Source: Treponema rectale
GTDB lineage: Bacteria > Spirochaetota > Spirochaetia > Treponematales > Treponemataceae
Length of the DNA: 64,000 bases
Reading direction: 5' to 3'
Assembly (NCBI RefSeq): GCF_014202035.1
Contig: NZ_JACHFR010000004.1
Coordinates: 62,001 to 126,000 of the forward strand
The notes under the pieces are model-generated. The model did not search any database, was not told the DNA's origin, and saw nothing but the letters and a program-made list of their open reading frames with translations. Made by a program: the position numbers and the translations under genes. This document shows, piece after piece, positions 28,006-37,127 of the stretch; the first letter of the stretch is position 1, and every line of letters starts with the position of its first letter.

Positions 28006-28605
28006 ATGCGAAAACCAAATACTGAAATAAAAAAAATAATTAAAGAAAAGAGTCTTGAACTTCTTATGCAAAAGAATCCTGAGCAGATTGGAATGCGGGA
28101 AATTGCAGCTGCCTGCGGAATTACGGCCACAAATATCTATCATTATTACAAAGACAAGGACCGTCTCTTTCAAGAAATATCACTTGACTGTCTTTATAAA
28201 TTAAATATCAGACTTACAGAAGCAACTCAGAAAGAAAAAACAATAAAAAAACAGATTCAAAGTGCAATTGAAGCCTATCGCGACTGGTGTTTTGAAACCC
28301 CGCGGCGGGCTCTTCTTGTAATGCAGGGAATAAAATCTGCTGATGATGCAAGCCCGGAAGTTATTGAAGAATATTATGTCTGTAACAGGACCGGAGAAAA
28401 ACTTCTAAAAGAAGCAGTCAGACAGAGAATAGCTAAATCCACAAATCCACGCCTTGATGTAAGCATCCTTGTATCCGGACTTTGGGGCTGTATTGAATCT
28501 GTGTTATTGAAAAAAAGTGAGCCGGATTATTGGGAAAAAGGAAATACTTACACAGACCGTTTTATAAAATTATGGATTACTTCAATTTTTGGAGGAGATG
28601 AATAA
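28006..28605 (+). CDS. TetR/AcrR family transcriptional regulator
   Basis: This 199-residue regulator has an N-terminal helix-turn-helix (about residues 5-50) with the TetR pattern GMREIAAACGITATNIYHYYKDKDRL. The C-terminal part is helical and would bind a ligand. The stop overlaps the ATG of the following flavodoxin-fold gene (TAATG), so the two are coupled. The upstream region holds TTAATTTAACAGTGTTACATTTA, a likely operator near a -35/-10 pair, consistent with self-regulation. The ligand is unknown. Confidence 0.9.
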   Translation: MRKPNTEIKKIIKEKSLELLMQKNPEQIGMREIAAACGITATNIYHYYKDKDRLFQEISLDCLYKLNIRLTEATQKEKTIKKQIQSAIEAYRDWCFETPRRALLVMQGIKSADDASPEVIEEYYVCNRTGEKLLKEAVRQRIAKSTNPRLDVSILVSGLWGCIESVLLKKSEPDYWEKGNTYTDRFIKLWITSIFGGDE

Positions 28606-29129
28606 TGAATATCCTTGTATTAAATGGAAGCCCTAGAAAAAATGGAAACGTAGTTAAAGCTTTAAAAGCTGAAGTAGAAAAAATCCAAAACAAATATAAA
28701 AGCAGTCAGATTATCTGGAAAAATATTTCTGATTTGAATTTTGATTTTTGCAAAGGCTGCATGACTTGCCGTTCAAAAATGAACTGTATTTTACCGGCTG
28801 ATGATGCACACAAACTTGCCAAAGAAATAAAAGCCTGTGATATACTTCTTACTGGTACCCCAGTGTACTGGGGAAATATAAACGGACAATTAAAAGCTCT
28901 TTTTGACCGCCTCGTATATGTTTTAATGAAAGAAAGTAAAAGAGGAATTCCTCTTCCGCTGCACAAAGGCAAAAAAGCTGTGATTGTTACAAGCTGTACA
29001 ACCCCCTTCCCTTTCAACTATCTTTGCAGGCAATCAACCGGAGCTGTTCGTGCTGTAAAAGAAATTCTTAAATCTTCGGGATTTAAAATCATAAAAACAA
29101 AAAATATTTCTAACACAAAAACGCAATGA
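28605..29129 (+). CDS. Flavodoxin-fold NADPH-dependent FMN reductase, possibly frameshifted at the end
   Basis: This 174-residue protein belongs to the FMN-reductase/flavodoxin family. It has the FMN phosphate loop LNGSPRKNGNV at residues 5-15, a CKGCMTCRSKMNC cysteine cluster around 48-62, and TGTPVYWGNINGQLKALFDR near 85. The cysteine-rich pattern is typical of the Isf-like branch. The frame ends after KTKNISNTKTQ; a second frame from about 29127 continues with NDKDAQLDAVTNATPKGGI and more, which suggests a frameshift near 29120 or the fusion of two fragments. It is coupled to the TetR gene. Confidence 0.75.
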   Translation: MNILVLNGSPRKNGNVVKALKAEVEKIQNKYKSSQIIWKNISDLNFDFCKGCMTCRSKMNCILPADDAHKLAKEIKACDILLTGTPVYWGNINGQLKALFDRLVYVLMKESKRGIPLPLHKGKKAVIVTSCTTPFPFNYLCRQSTGAVRAVKEILKSSGFKIIKTKNISNTKTQ

Positions 29130-29399
29130 CAAAGACGCTCAGCTTGATGCAGTTACCAATGCAACTCCAAAAGGCGGCATAATAAAACGCGCGTATTTCT
29201 GCACAAAGTAAACGTGGACTTAATGATAAAAGTTTCCTGCTGCAGTAGACCTGAACATGCTGCTGCAGAAGCCCTTAAAGCAAGCGGAAAATTCATTCCA
29301 TGGCTCATTAATCAGACAGGACTTCATTGCAAAAAAAAGCTGTTAAACTTGCTATAACATCATTCTGCATGTCAATTACGATTTAAAGTTACTTACCCT
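29130..29399 (+). pseudogene. Debris after the flavodoxin-fold gene
   Basis: One frame reads NDKDAQLDAVTNATPKGGII up to a stop at about 29208; another starts near 29222 and reads IKVSCCSRPEHAAAEALKAS with an ending KKKLLNLL. Neither has a ribosome-binding site. They look like the decayed 3' part of the flavodoxin-fold gene or of a neighbour. Family is not recognised. Confidence 0.4.
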
Positions 29400-30119
29400 T
29401 TATACTTCGTCTGCTTTCTTTAATTTTCCTTTGATATCATTATCAAAGCCAATTTGCCATAAAAGAATATCAATTACTTTCATGTGCGGATATATAATCC
29501 CATGTGTATTTATTTTTTCTCTTTCTTCATCCAAAACATTTTTATTTTCAATATAAAAGTTATATAATTCTTTTAAGCTTACAACAGGATTTGTAAAAAA
29601 AGGAGTTCCTATTCCATATTCTTTTAAAGAATACTTCACATAGCGATCATAAGCTGGAATACATCCAAAGACGCCCATTAGTATCTTGGTTATAAGTGTA
29701 TCTGTAATTGCAGTTTTAGACTTTACTACTGTTTTTTTTACCTTAGTATATACATTACCCAACTGATATTGTAATTCACATATTTTAAGCAATGCTTCGT
29801 CAGTAATCAAAATCTCAGGAGTTGCTGCTCTTAGTATATTATATTTAGGTTTCTGCATTTCTATTACAGCATCTTTATGAACTTTATAATCTTTTTGTAA
29901 TAAAAATGAAGAACCTCTATACATACCCCAACTTGCTAAATAGAAAGCAAGATTAAGTGAAAGTAGATCTATCGTATCTGAATCGTTCTTGCCCTGTTTA
30001 TCTTCAAATATTTTGTAACAGTGTTCCCATGACTTATACCGCGCATTTTCATCATTCTGAATTGAACTATAGAATTTCTGAATAGAATTTCTAATTCTTT
30101 CTTCTGTTAATACTTTCAT
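29400..30119 (-). CDS. Unknown protein upstream of the restriction operon end
   Basis: This 239-residue protein starts at ATG 30119 behind a GGAGAACTGTA ribosome-binding site (an upstream frame adds 13 residues that the site does not support). It is soluble and helical, with SLNLAFYLASWGMYRGSSFLL near residue 55 and IPAYDRYVKYSLKEYGIG near 155. Proteins of this general look occur as hypothetical genes near restriction-modification loci, but I cannot name the family. It lies past a broken Fic gene. Confidence 0.7.
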   Translation of the reverse strand: MKVLTEERIRNSIQKFYSSIQNDENARYKSWEHCYKIFEDKQGKNDSDTIDLLSLNLAFYLASWGMYRGSSFLLQKDYKVHKDAVIEMQKPKYNILRAATPEILITDEALLKICELQYQLGNVYTKVKKTVVKSKTAITDTLITKILMGVFGCIPAYDRYVKYSLKEYGIGTPFFTNPVVSLKELYNFYIENKNVLDEEREKINTHGIIYPHMKVIDILLWQIGFDNDIKGKLKKADEV

Positions 30120-30284
30120 TACAGTTCTCCTATAAAGAATATTAATCCATAACTTCAATCAAAAGAATCACAGGCCTAAATTCATCATTAAAACTTATCA
30201 TTGCTAATTTAAGCTTCTCATATTTCTGCTACATACCCTTTTAATCTACTTTAGGAATTACAGTAATTTATATTTTATGCACAT

Positions 30285-30645
30285 TAAACCCCATTTACAA
30301 GTTCTGAAAGATAGTCTTTTGTGCGTGAATCCTTTACCAATGTACAATGCAATATCCTTAGTACGTGCTTCTGCATCATCTTCAACATATGTTCTACCCT
30401 GTCAAGTTTCGTAATAGGAATCAATAAACTGCTTGTCTTCTTCAATAGTAATGTCACCATCAATATTCCGCTTGGCAGTATCGTAAAGATATTTTAAAGG
30501 AGTAAGCCCGTCGATATGCTGCAAGCAGATAGCTTTCTGACAAAGTTTTCCGTTTTCTTTTTTGTTCTGGTTCACTCTGAAGGATATATGAGTCAAAGTC
30601 TATTTCGAAGGGATTTTGTTTTTTTATCCACCTACTCTTCCTCAT
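30285..30645 (-). pseudogene. Fic-family protein remnant with VbhA-like antitoxin region, frameshifted
   Basis: From ATG 30645 the frame encodes NPFEIDFDSYILQSEPEQ, then shifts near 30555 into a second frame encoding CQKAICLQHIDGLTPLKYL, DTAKRNIDGDITIEE and IDSYYET. These are the hallmark segments of the antitoxin-like N-terminus of class I/II Fic proteins. Further decayed codons up to about 30285 resemble the start of the Fic part. The Fic catalytic HPFxxGNG motif is absent. The start overlaps the hsdR stop by 14 bases, so it was once part of the operon. Confidence 0.7.
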
Positions 30646-33600
30646 AAGTTTTATAATTCTCTACCTGTTCCATTACCTGATTAAATACATCCTGAGAATA
30701 AATTGGAGGATATCCATTATCAAACAAACAGAATTTTATATCTGATTTTAGCTGGTTGCGGACATTTGTATTGTTCAGCCAATCGGTGAAACTGGATTTC
30801 AAATCAATCAGCTCTTTTATTTTCTTTGCAAGTTTTTGGATTTTCTTGTTTACCATAATGCCGACATCTGCATCAAAAACATCTTCGCCATATTCGAAAT
30901 CTTTTTCATCACGCATTTTTATCAGAATGTCGTAGAAAGCCATTTCTTCAAATGTAAGTCCAAGTTTTCTAAAGCGTTCTTTATCTTCATTCAAATCTTT
31001 AAGAATTGTTTCTGCCTGAATTGTTGCGCTTGCAATAATCTGGTCTGCTGTAACATCCTGAGTATCTCCTGCTTCCTGTGCGGAAAGAGCTTTTCTCCTG
31101 TCGTGATACTGAGCAATTGTTTCATCCAGCATATCTTTATATTTTTTTGCAGAAGCTTTATTTACTTTTCCATATTCAGTAATTTTCTTGCGAAGAAGCT
31201 TCATCAAGACTTCAAGCCGGGTTGCAGGCATTTTAACATCAGCCAGTCGTTCCAGGAATTCTGGTCCAAGAATATCTACCTGGTCTCCTTCCTGAAGGAT
31301 GTTTTCCACATTGCTGTATTTAAGAGCCTCTTCAACCATTTTTGCCACATACTTGTTCATTGAATCTGTATCCAAATCGGTCGTTCCGCTCATCTTGCGA
31401 ACAAAGCCAGCAATGGCCATAAAGCTCTGAGCTAATGCAGACTCTTCTTCTGAAAGCTCTCCTGAAGGCTGGCAAATATCGTAAGAGGCTCTAAGTCTTT
31501 TTACTATTTTCAAGAAATATGTTTTGAAAGAAACTTTCTTTGCTGCTTTTGTTCCCTTGTTTTCAAGGTTCAATTCTTCTGTAGATTTATAAACATACTC
31601 TGCGGCTAAATTCAAAAGTTTGTATCTTTGAATGTCAGTTGTGTTTACATCAATAAAAGGATTCAAATCGAATTCTTTGAAAAGAGCTTTTATGATTTCA
31701 AGATTTTCGCGGAAGATTTCAGTTGCCTGTTCAATGTCATCAGTAGAAGGACCTTTTCCACCTTGCCCTCCACCATAGATTTTCATTGCTTCAAGCATAT
31801 TTTCTCGAATACCGATGTAGTCAATAATAAGACCGTAATCTTTTCCCGGATATTTTCTGTTTACTCGGCTGATTGTCTGAATAAGTCCGTGCTTTTGAAG
31901 GGGCTTGTCGTTATACATGTAAGTCAAAGTATCAACGCTAAAACCTGTAATCCACATATCGACTACAATAACAAGACGAAGGTTTGATTCCGGCTGTTTA
32001 AATGCAACATCAAGTTTGTCACTTCGTTCATCGTTTTTTACGCCGCCAAGATAGTTGTACATTTCTTCTTTGTCATTTGAACCGACACTGGCGACCATTG
32101 CAATATATGGCATATCCTTAAGTTCAGAAAGTTTTTCGGCATCCACTTTCATTCCATCAGGATGCTTCTTTTCCTCAAACCATTCGGGATATTTTTCTTT
32201 GAACTGACACAAAAGGTCATAAGCAATTTTTCTGTTTGCGCAGACAATCATGGCTTTTTGAACACGTTCAGGATCTTTTTCGCAACGACTGGTAAAATCA
32301 TCATGAATATCAATTGCAAGTTTTGAAAGTCTTCCCGGCTCGCCAAGAATTATTTCCATAGAACTCATGGCTTCTTTGCTTGCTTTTATATCTTCTGCTG
32401 TTGCTCCCTCATCCGCACACTTTTTGTAATAAGCTTCAATCTGAGCGACAGTTTTTGGATCTGCCAAAACTTTTGCAATGCGTGGATGGTATTTGATTGG
32501 AACTGTTAGCCCGTCTGCCACTGCCTGATCCATTGTGTAGCGATCAATTTCTTCTCCAAAAGTCTGATATGTCTCATCGATTGGAGTTCCTGTAAAACCG
32601 ACAAAAGTCGCGTTTGGAAGAGCCTCTCTAAGAACCTTTGCATACGGTTTTGAGACAAGAGCTTTCATATTCTGGTCTGCATCTTTGGTGAACTTTATCT
32701 GTTTTGCGTTTTCCAGCTGAGTTCTATGGGCTTCATCACTAAAACAGATGATATTGTTTCTTTCGTTTATCAATCCAATCGGGTCATCTTTTCTGTCACA
32801 GAATTTTTGAATTGTCGTAATATAAAATCCACCGGACTCACGAATCTTTAATTCATTCCTAAGTTCTTTTCTGGTCTTTACAACTTTTACTTCTCCGAGA
32901 CTCAAGAATTCTTTTGATTTTCCAAATAATTTTATTCCCTGCTTCTGGAGGTCTTCGCGGTCTACAATCATTAGGACGGTCGGAGAACCAAGTTCTTTTG
33001 TACAACGAAGGCTGAGCTGACGAGCCAAAAATGCCATTGTATAAGTCTTTCCACAGCCAGTGGCGCCAAAATAAGTTCCGCCTTTTCCACTGTGAGTAAT
33101 TACCGATTTTTTTATGCTTTCCCTTAAAAGTCGTGTTGCAAAAAACTGAGGATAACGGCAGACAATTTCTACTTCGTTAGGATCAAAGATTTTATCTTGA
33201 AAGTAGACATAATCTCTAAATATTTCAAGGAATCGAGCAGGTGCATAAACGCCATATACAAGACATTCAAATTCATCTAAAGAAGAATCTGCAATTGGCT
33301 GGTCATCGTTAATTCGCCGCCATGTATAAAAATGCTCATAAGGAGTTTTTACAGTGCCAAGCCTTGTTTTAACTCCGTCACTGATACATGCCAAAGGACA
33401 GTAATGAAGAAGATGCGGAATATCTCTCCAGTAACGGACTGTAATCTGCTCAAAAGCATCGTGAATTGTTGCCTTGTCATCTGCTGGATTTTTTAATTCA
33501 ATAATACAAAGAGGGAATCCATTAACATAAAGGAGAACATCAGGACGGCGATTTTTCTTTTCGTTGTTATTTATGTATTCTACAGTGAACTGATTTACAA

Positions 33601-33970
33601 CCTTAAAAATATTTTTGTCCGCATCAGCAAAATTAATAAAGTTTATTGTTCTTGGCTTTCCATCACTGCCAGTAAATTGGAGTCCATCAATAAAATGATT
33701 ATAAGCTTTGTGCAAAGTTTCAAATTCAGTCTGACCGCCAAGAAGACGCATTGTGTCGCAGATTTGAGTAATGTCTTCTTCTGGCAAATCAGGATTAGAG
33801 TCTTTCAAAAATGATTTCAAATCTTCAAGGATAAGAGTTTCATCCAGCTTTGAACGAGCGATGTCATCTCCAGCTTGATAGGTCCAACCAGCATCTTCAA
33901 GATACTGAATAAAGACATTTTCAAAATCATATTCACAGAATCTGCCGTCGAATTGTTTTAACTTTGACAT
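30632..33970 (-). CDS. hsdR: Type I restriction endonuclease subunit R
   Basis: This 1112-residue protein is the motor and nuclease of a type I restriction system. The PD-(D/E)XK nuclease is near residues 140-160 (RRPDVLLYV, then CIIELKNP). The SF2 helicase core follows: Walker A FGATGCGKTYT near 303, DEAH box (CFSDEAHR) near 407, FTGTPID near 460 and the last motif QTISRVNR near 695. A helical C-terminal part binds the methylase. All motifs are intact. The start at 33970 follows TTGGAG just after the unknown ATPase gene (14-base gap), so the two are translated from one message. Confidence 0.95.
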   Translation of the reverse strand: MSKLKQFDGRFCEYDFENVFIQYLEDAGWTYQAGDDIARSKLDETLILEDLKSFLKDSNPDLPEEDITQICDTMRLLGGQTEFETLHKAYNHFIDGLQFTGSDGKPRTINFINFADADKNIFKVVNQFTVEYINNNEKKNRRPDVLLYVNGFPLCIIELKNPADDKATIHDAFEQITVRYWRDIPHLLHYCPLACISDGVKTRLGTVKTPYEHFYTWRRINDDQPIADSSLDEFECLVYGVYAPARFLEIFRDYVYFQDKIFDPNEVEIVCRYPQFFATRLLRESIKKSVITHSGKGGTYFGATGCGKTYTMAFLARQLSLRCTKELGSPTVLMIVDREDLQKQGIKLFGKSKEFLSLGEVKVVKTRKELRNELKIRESGGFYITTIQKFCDRKDDPIGLINERNNIICFSDEAHRTQLENAKQIKFTKDADQNMKALVSKPYAKVLREALPNATFVGFTGTPIDETYQTFGEEIDRYTMDQAVADGLTVPIKYHPRIAKVLADPKTVAQIEAYYKKCADEGATAEDIKASKEAMSSMEIILGEPGRLSKLAIDIHDDFTSRCEKDPERVQKAMIVCANRKIAYDLLCQFKEKYPEWFEEKKHPDGMKVDAEKLSELKDMPYIAMVASVGSNDKEEMYNYLGGVKNDERSDKLDVAFKQPESNLRLVIVVDMWITGFSVDTLTYMYNDKPLQKHGLIQTISRVNRKYPGKDYGLIIDYIGIRENMLEAMKIYGGGQGGKGPSTDDIEQATEIFRENLEIIKALFKEFDLNPFIDVNTTDIQRYKLLNLAAEYVYKSTEELNLENKGTKAAKKVSFKTYFLKIVKRLRASYDICQPSGELSEEESALAQSFMAIAGFVRKMSGTTDLDTDSMNKYVAKMVEEALKYSNVENILQEGDQVDILGPEFLERLADVKMPATRLEVLMKLLRKKITEYGKVNKASAKKYKDMLDETIAQYHDRRKALSAQEAGDTQDVTADQIIASATIQAETILKDLNEDKERFRKLGLTFEEMAFYDILIKMRDEKDFEYGEDVFDADVGIMVNKKIQKLAKKIKELIDLKSSFTDWLNNTNVRNQLKSDIKFCLFDNGYPPIYSQDVFNQVMEQVENYKTYEEE

Positions 33971-33984
33971 AGTTGTATCTCCAA

Positions 33985-35820
33985 TTAATGAATTTTGCTC
34001 AATGGAACTTCCGTTCCTTCCTCAAAGTCAAAAAGTTTAGCTACCATATGCTTTACAACTGGATTATTCAATTTATAAATTACTGGCTTTTCATTAAATT
34101 TTTTGTGATTTTCATCATATTCTATGTGATCGCTTTCACCATGAATCAAACACAGTATATAATAAGCATCTGGTATTATGAGATTTTTCTCCTCGGCAAA
34201 TTCTATTTTATCTTTTGTACCTTTACAATGAACATTCATGAATAAGTTCTTGTCTTCATCATTAGAAAGTTGTTCATATACTTTTTTTTCTGTTCCAATA
34301 CGAATCGCTAGACTCACGGCATAAGGGTCGTATTCATGAGAATCTGCCAAATATTTATTTAATTCTCCTGTTAAATATATAAATAAACTATCCCCTTCAC
34401 ACCAATTCTCTTTTAGATTAGATCGATGATAAGGGATTATATCTGCTTTAAAATTAGGTAAATCCAAATGATAGTGGAAACAATATTTAGATAATTTGTT
34501 ATATAAATCTATATTTGCGTCTTTCTTTTTTGGACCTATGGATTGTCTAAAAGCAATAAAAGTTTTCATAAATTCGCTAGATTTTGCTTGAACGTCTTTT
34601 AAATAACAAACATTCAATATTTTTTGATTAAAAGCGTAAGCTCTAAAATATTTTGGATCCAGATGAGTTAATAAACAAAGTGTAATTTCAATATTTTTTT
34701 CGAATGCATAATTTAATAAATTAGTCAAATAGTATTGTACTGCAAGAACATTAGCGTCATCTAAATAATCAAATACTTCGTCAATAATAAGAAGATATTT
34801 TTTCCCGAATTGAAGTTTTGCTTTATATTCTAGTAAATGAACTGTAAAAGTTAATATATCGCGCTGACCATTAGAAATTAAATCTGCATTTGGGAATTCC
34901 ACCCATAAACTACCATCATGTTCTGTACACTCAATATTTTTCCAAGTTGTATCTACGCTTTTTATATTTGCATTTAATTTTTCTTTGAATATTTGATATT
35001 CATAATACTTTTGAAAACTTGTTATATTTCTTTTTGGGTTTTTAGAAACAAAAGAAATAATTTGATATATATTTGTGAAAGCATCAAGTTCTGACAAACC
35101 AGAACAAAATACATTTTTTAATACAACATAATTTTCATTTCTATTTATTTCCGAAAAAATATCATTATCAATAGTATTTCTTATCTGTTCTTCTGTACCT
35201 TTTTTAAGATGAATATAATCAATAATTTGTGAAAAAATTGCTTGAACTTTCTTTCCAGATAGTTTTTTACAACTTTCAAAGATTTCATCACTAAACAAGT
35301 TCATAAAAGTAAAATTAGAAAAATTGGATTCTAGATTTTTAAGGAGTTTATTATTTTGTCCAAAAGAGTTTTTTTCTGCAGAAACTTTATACTCAAGTTT
35401 CTTATAGGTAGGAATCTTTGTAATTTCTATTGACTTTACACCAATATACCCTTTAGTTGTAGAAAATTTTCCCATATTTTTTGTTATTGCTACAGGATAT
35501 GTGTCACAGTGTATAACATGAGCAATTAATATATCTTTCAAATCATTTTTTATCTTATTTGCAGTATATTTATTATTATCAATTGTTAAAACAAGTTCAC
35601 TGTCTAAAGTTTCATCTTGTTTATATTTATTTTCTTTAGGCACATCAAGTTTTTCTCTTTTTAGAGATTCAAATGCAGCGGTTAATGAACTTTTTCCCCA
35701 TCCATTTGGAGCTAAAAGCAAATTTACCTTTCCAGATTTTATACTGTTATCCAGTTTTATATTTTGGATTGGCTCGCCAAAGCCTTTTATATTTTTGATA
35801 CTTATTTCTGTTATTTCCAT
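33985..35820 (-). CDS. ABC-class ATPase of unknown role embedded in the type I R-M operon
   Basis: This 611-residue protein has an N-terminal AAA_15/SMC-like half: Walker A LLAPNGWGKSSLTAA near residues 35-48, an ABC-like signature LISNGQRDILTF near 320 and Walker B YLLIIDEVFDYLDD near 345. It has only weak coiled-coil character, unlike SMC or RloC, and no zinc hook. The C-terminal 220 residues are not recognised and carry conserved-looking blocks such as HGESDHIEYDENHKKFN. It lies between hsdS and hsdR with 16- and 14-base gaps and its own AAGGAG ribosome-binding site, so it is a true operon member. Base composition is more AT-rich than hsdM and hsdR, suggesting separate acquisition. Confidence 0.85.
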   Translation of the reverse strand: MEITEISIKNIKGFGEPIQNIKLDNSIKSGKVNLLLAPNGWGKSSLTAAFESLKREKLDVPKENKYKQDETLDSELVLTIDNNKYTANKIKNDLKDILIAHVIHCDTYPVAITKNMGKFSTTKGYIGVKSIEITKIPTYKKLEYKVSAEKNSFGQNNKLLKNLESNFSNFTFMNLFSDEIFESCKKLSGKKVQAIFSQIIDYIHLKKGTEEQIRNTIDNDIFSEINRNENYVVLKNVFCSGLSELDAFTNIYQIISFVSKNPKRNITSFQKYYEYQIFKEKLNANIKSVDTTWKNIECTEHDGSLWVEFPNADLISNGQRDILTFTVHLLEYKAKLQFGKKYLLIIDEVFDYLDDANVLAVQYYLTNLLNYAFEKNIEITLCLLTHLDPKYFRAYAFNQKILNVCYLKDVQAKSSEFMKTFIAFRQSIGPKKKDANIDLYNKLSKYCFHYHLDLPNFKADIIPYHRSNLKENWCEGDSLFIYLTGELNKYLADSHEYDPYAVSLAIRIGTEKKVYEQLSNDEDKNLFMNVHCKGTKDKIEFAEEKNLIIPDAYYILCLIHGESDHIEYDENHKKFNEKPVIYKLNNPVVKHMVAKLFDFEEGTEVPLSKIH

Positions 35821-35836
35821 TTTCTTTTCTCCTTCT

Positions 35837-36973
35837 CTACCTGCTATGCGCCGCTTTCTGTACCAAAGCCGGGCAGAGGTTGCTTATTTTTTCTCTTGCT
35901 TCATTTGCTATGCGTTTGCATTCTTCGTAGCAGTTGTAGAGGTCTACGATTTTTTGCTGGATTTGGATTAGCGGTATAGGAATCTGAATATCGTGAAATC
36001 TATCAAAATCAAGATTTGAACGCACGCTTGAATCACTTAGAAACCAACCTAGGCGATCCATTTCAGAACGTTTGAAATTCATCATTAAATATTCAGGCAG
36101 TATGTTTTTATCTACTACAGAATATGTTGTATAGGCCGGTGATACCAACCCATCTACCGTTTCATTATAGAGCCCGAAACGAATACATACATCACGACCA
36201 GTCTGCATACCTGAAAATACAAATTTTCCTTTTGAAATAACTTTGTATTTTGATTTATCAAGTCCTTCTGTGGTTGCCACAGAAGGCATAAAACTTTTAT
36301 CACGGTTAATACCTAAAAATTCTAAATTTCGATTTTCGGAATTGATTTTTTCGTCTATTGCAATCAAATCACCCAAACGCTTTTTCGCATACTTCTTCTT
36401 GCAATCAACAATGAATGCTTCACAGCTTTTTGAAAGTGGCTCCAGAAGTTTTTCGTTTTCTTCGGCAAGTTCTTTTAAGCCATTGTAAACTGCAACGAGT
36501 TCTCTTTGTGTTTCGATTGATGGAAGCGGGATTTTTACACGACACATTTCTGACCAATCAAAAGTTTCTCGTGCGCTTCCCCATGAATTAAATCTTGAAT
36601 AGCGGTCAAATTCAGTTCGGCTTAAAAGAAGATATAGATATTCTGGTAAAAGAATGTTTTCATCTTTTGAACGAAAAACAATATAAGATGATGAAAGAAT
36701 AAAGGTTGATTTCGTATCATTCATAGCAAGTGAAATCTTATTGCCATTTCTAGAAGTAACGGTTACGTAGCAGAAATCATTGGGTTTCATAATTTTATAT
36801 GGACTTAAAGAAACTCCATTCATATCTGCTTTTGTAAAAATCAATTTTTTTTCAATGCTTATTCCGCGTACATCATCAATACCATATATTGAGTTACTGT
36901 TTCGTTCATCACATTCAATAATATAATCCCCAAGTCTAACCCAAGGTGCGTTTTCAATCTTACTTGCAGCCAT
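35837..36973 (-). CDS. hsdS: Type I restriction-modification specificity subunit S
   Basis: This 378-residue protein is the DNA-target-recognition subunit. Two target recognition domains (about residues 10-160 and 195-345) are separated and followed by conserved helical spacers (RELVAVYNGLKELAEENEKL and QQKIVDLYNCYEECKRIANE). The first domain has the usual WGSARETFDWSEMCRVKIPLPS ending. Length is slightly shorter than the ~400 typical. No second hsdS copy or inverted repeat for phase variation is present in the window. Confidence 0.93.
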   Translation of the reverse strand: MAASKIENAPWVRLGDYIIECDERNSNSIYGIDDVRGISIEKKLIFTKADMNGVSLSPYKIMKPNDFCYVTVTSRNGNKISLAMNDTKSTFILSSSYIVFRSKDENILLPEYLYLLLSRTEFDRYSRFNSWGSARETFDWSEMCRVKIPLPSIETQRELVAVYNGLKELAEENEKLLEPLSKSCEAFIVDCKKKYAKKRLGDLIAIDEKINSENRNLEFLGINRDKSFMPSVATTEGLDKSKYKVISKGKFVFSGMQTGRDVCIRFGLYNETVDGLVSPAYTTYSVVDKNILPEYLMMNFKRSEMDRLGWFLSDSSVRSNLDFDRFHDIQIPIPLIQIQQKIVDLYNCYEECKRIANEAREKISNLCPALVQKAAHSR

Positions 36974-36985
36974 AATCTTATTCCG

Positions 36986-37117
36986 TCATTTATCCGTCAG
37001 TAGAGTTCGCTCTTCAACATTTTCCAGCACTTTCATCTGCTGGATGGCTATTCTAGTTTCTTTTCTAAAGTGGTCGAATTCGACTACTTTGAAGTCGGGA
37101 CTATAATTTTTTTCCAT
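36986..37117 (-). pseudogene. Small KilA-N-type remnant between hsdS and the AlbA_2 gene
   Basis: A 43-codon frame from ATG 37117 starts with MEKNYSPDFKVVEFDHF and ends with IAIQQMKVLENVEERTLLTDK. Its C-terminal half is almost the same as the end of the KilA-N pseudogene at 8886-9501 (IAIQQMKVLENVDDRRLLK). It is either a short leftover of a deleted KilA-N gene or a small translated peptide in the operon. An AGGAAGAAATTT sequence before the ATG could serve as a ribosome-binding site. Confidence 0.55.
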
Positions 37118-37127
37118 AAATTTCTTC

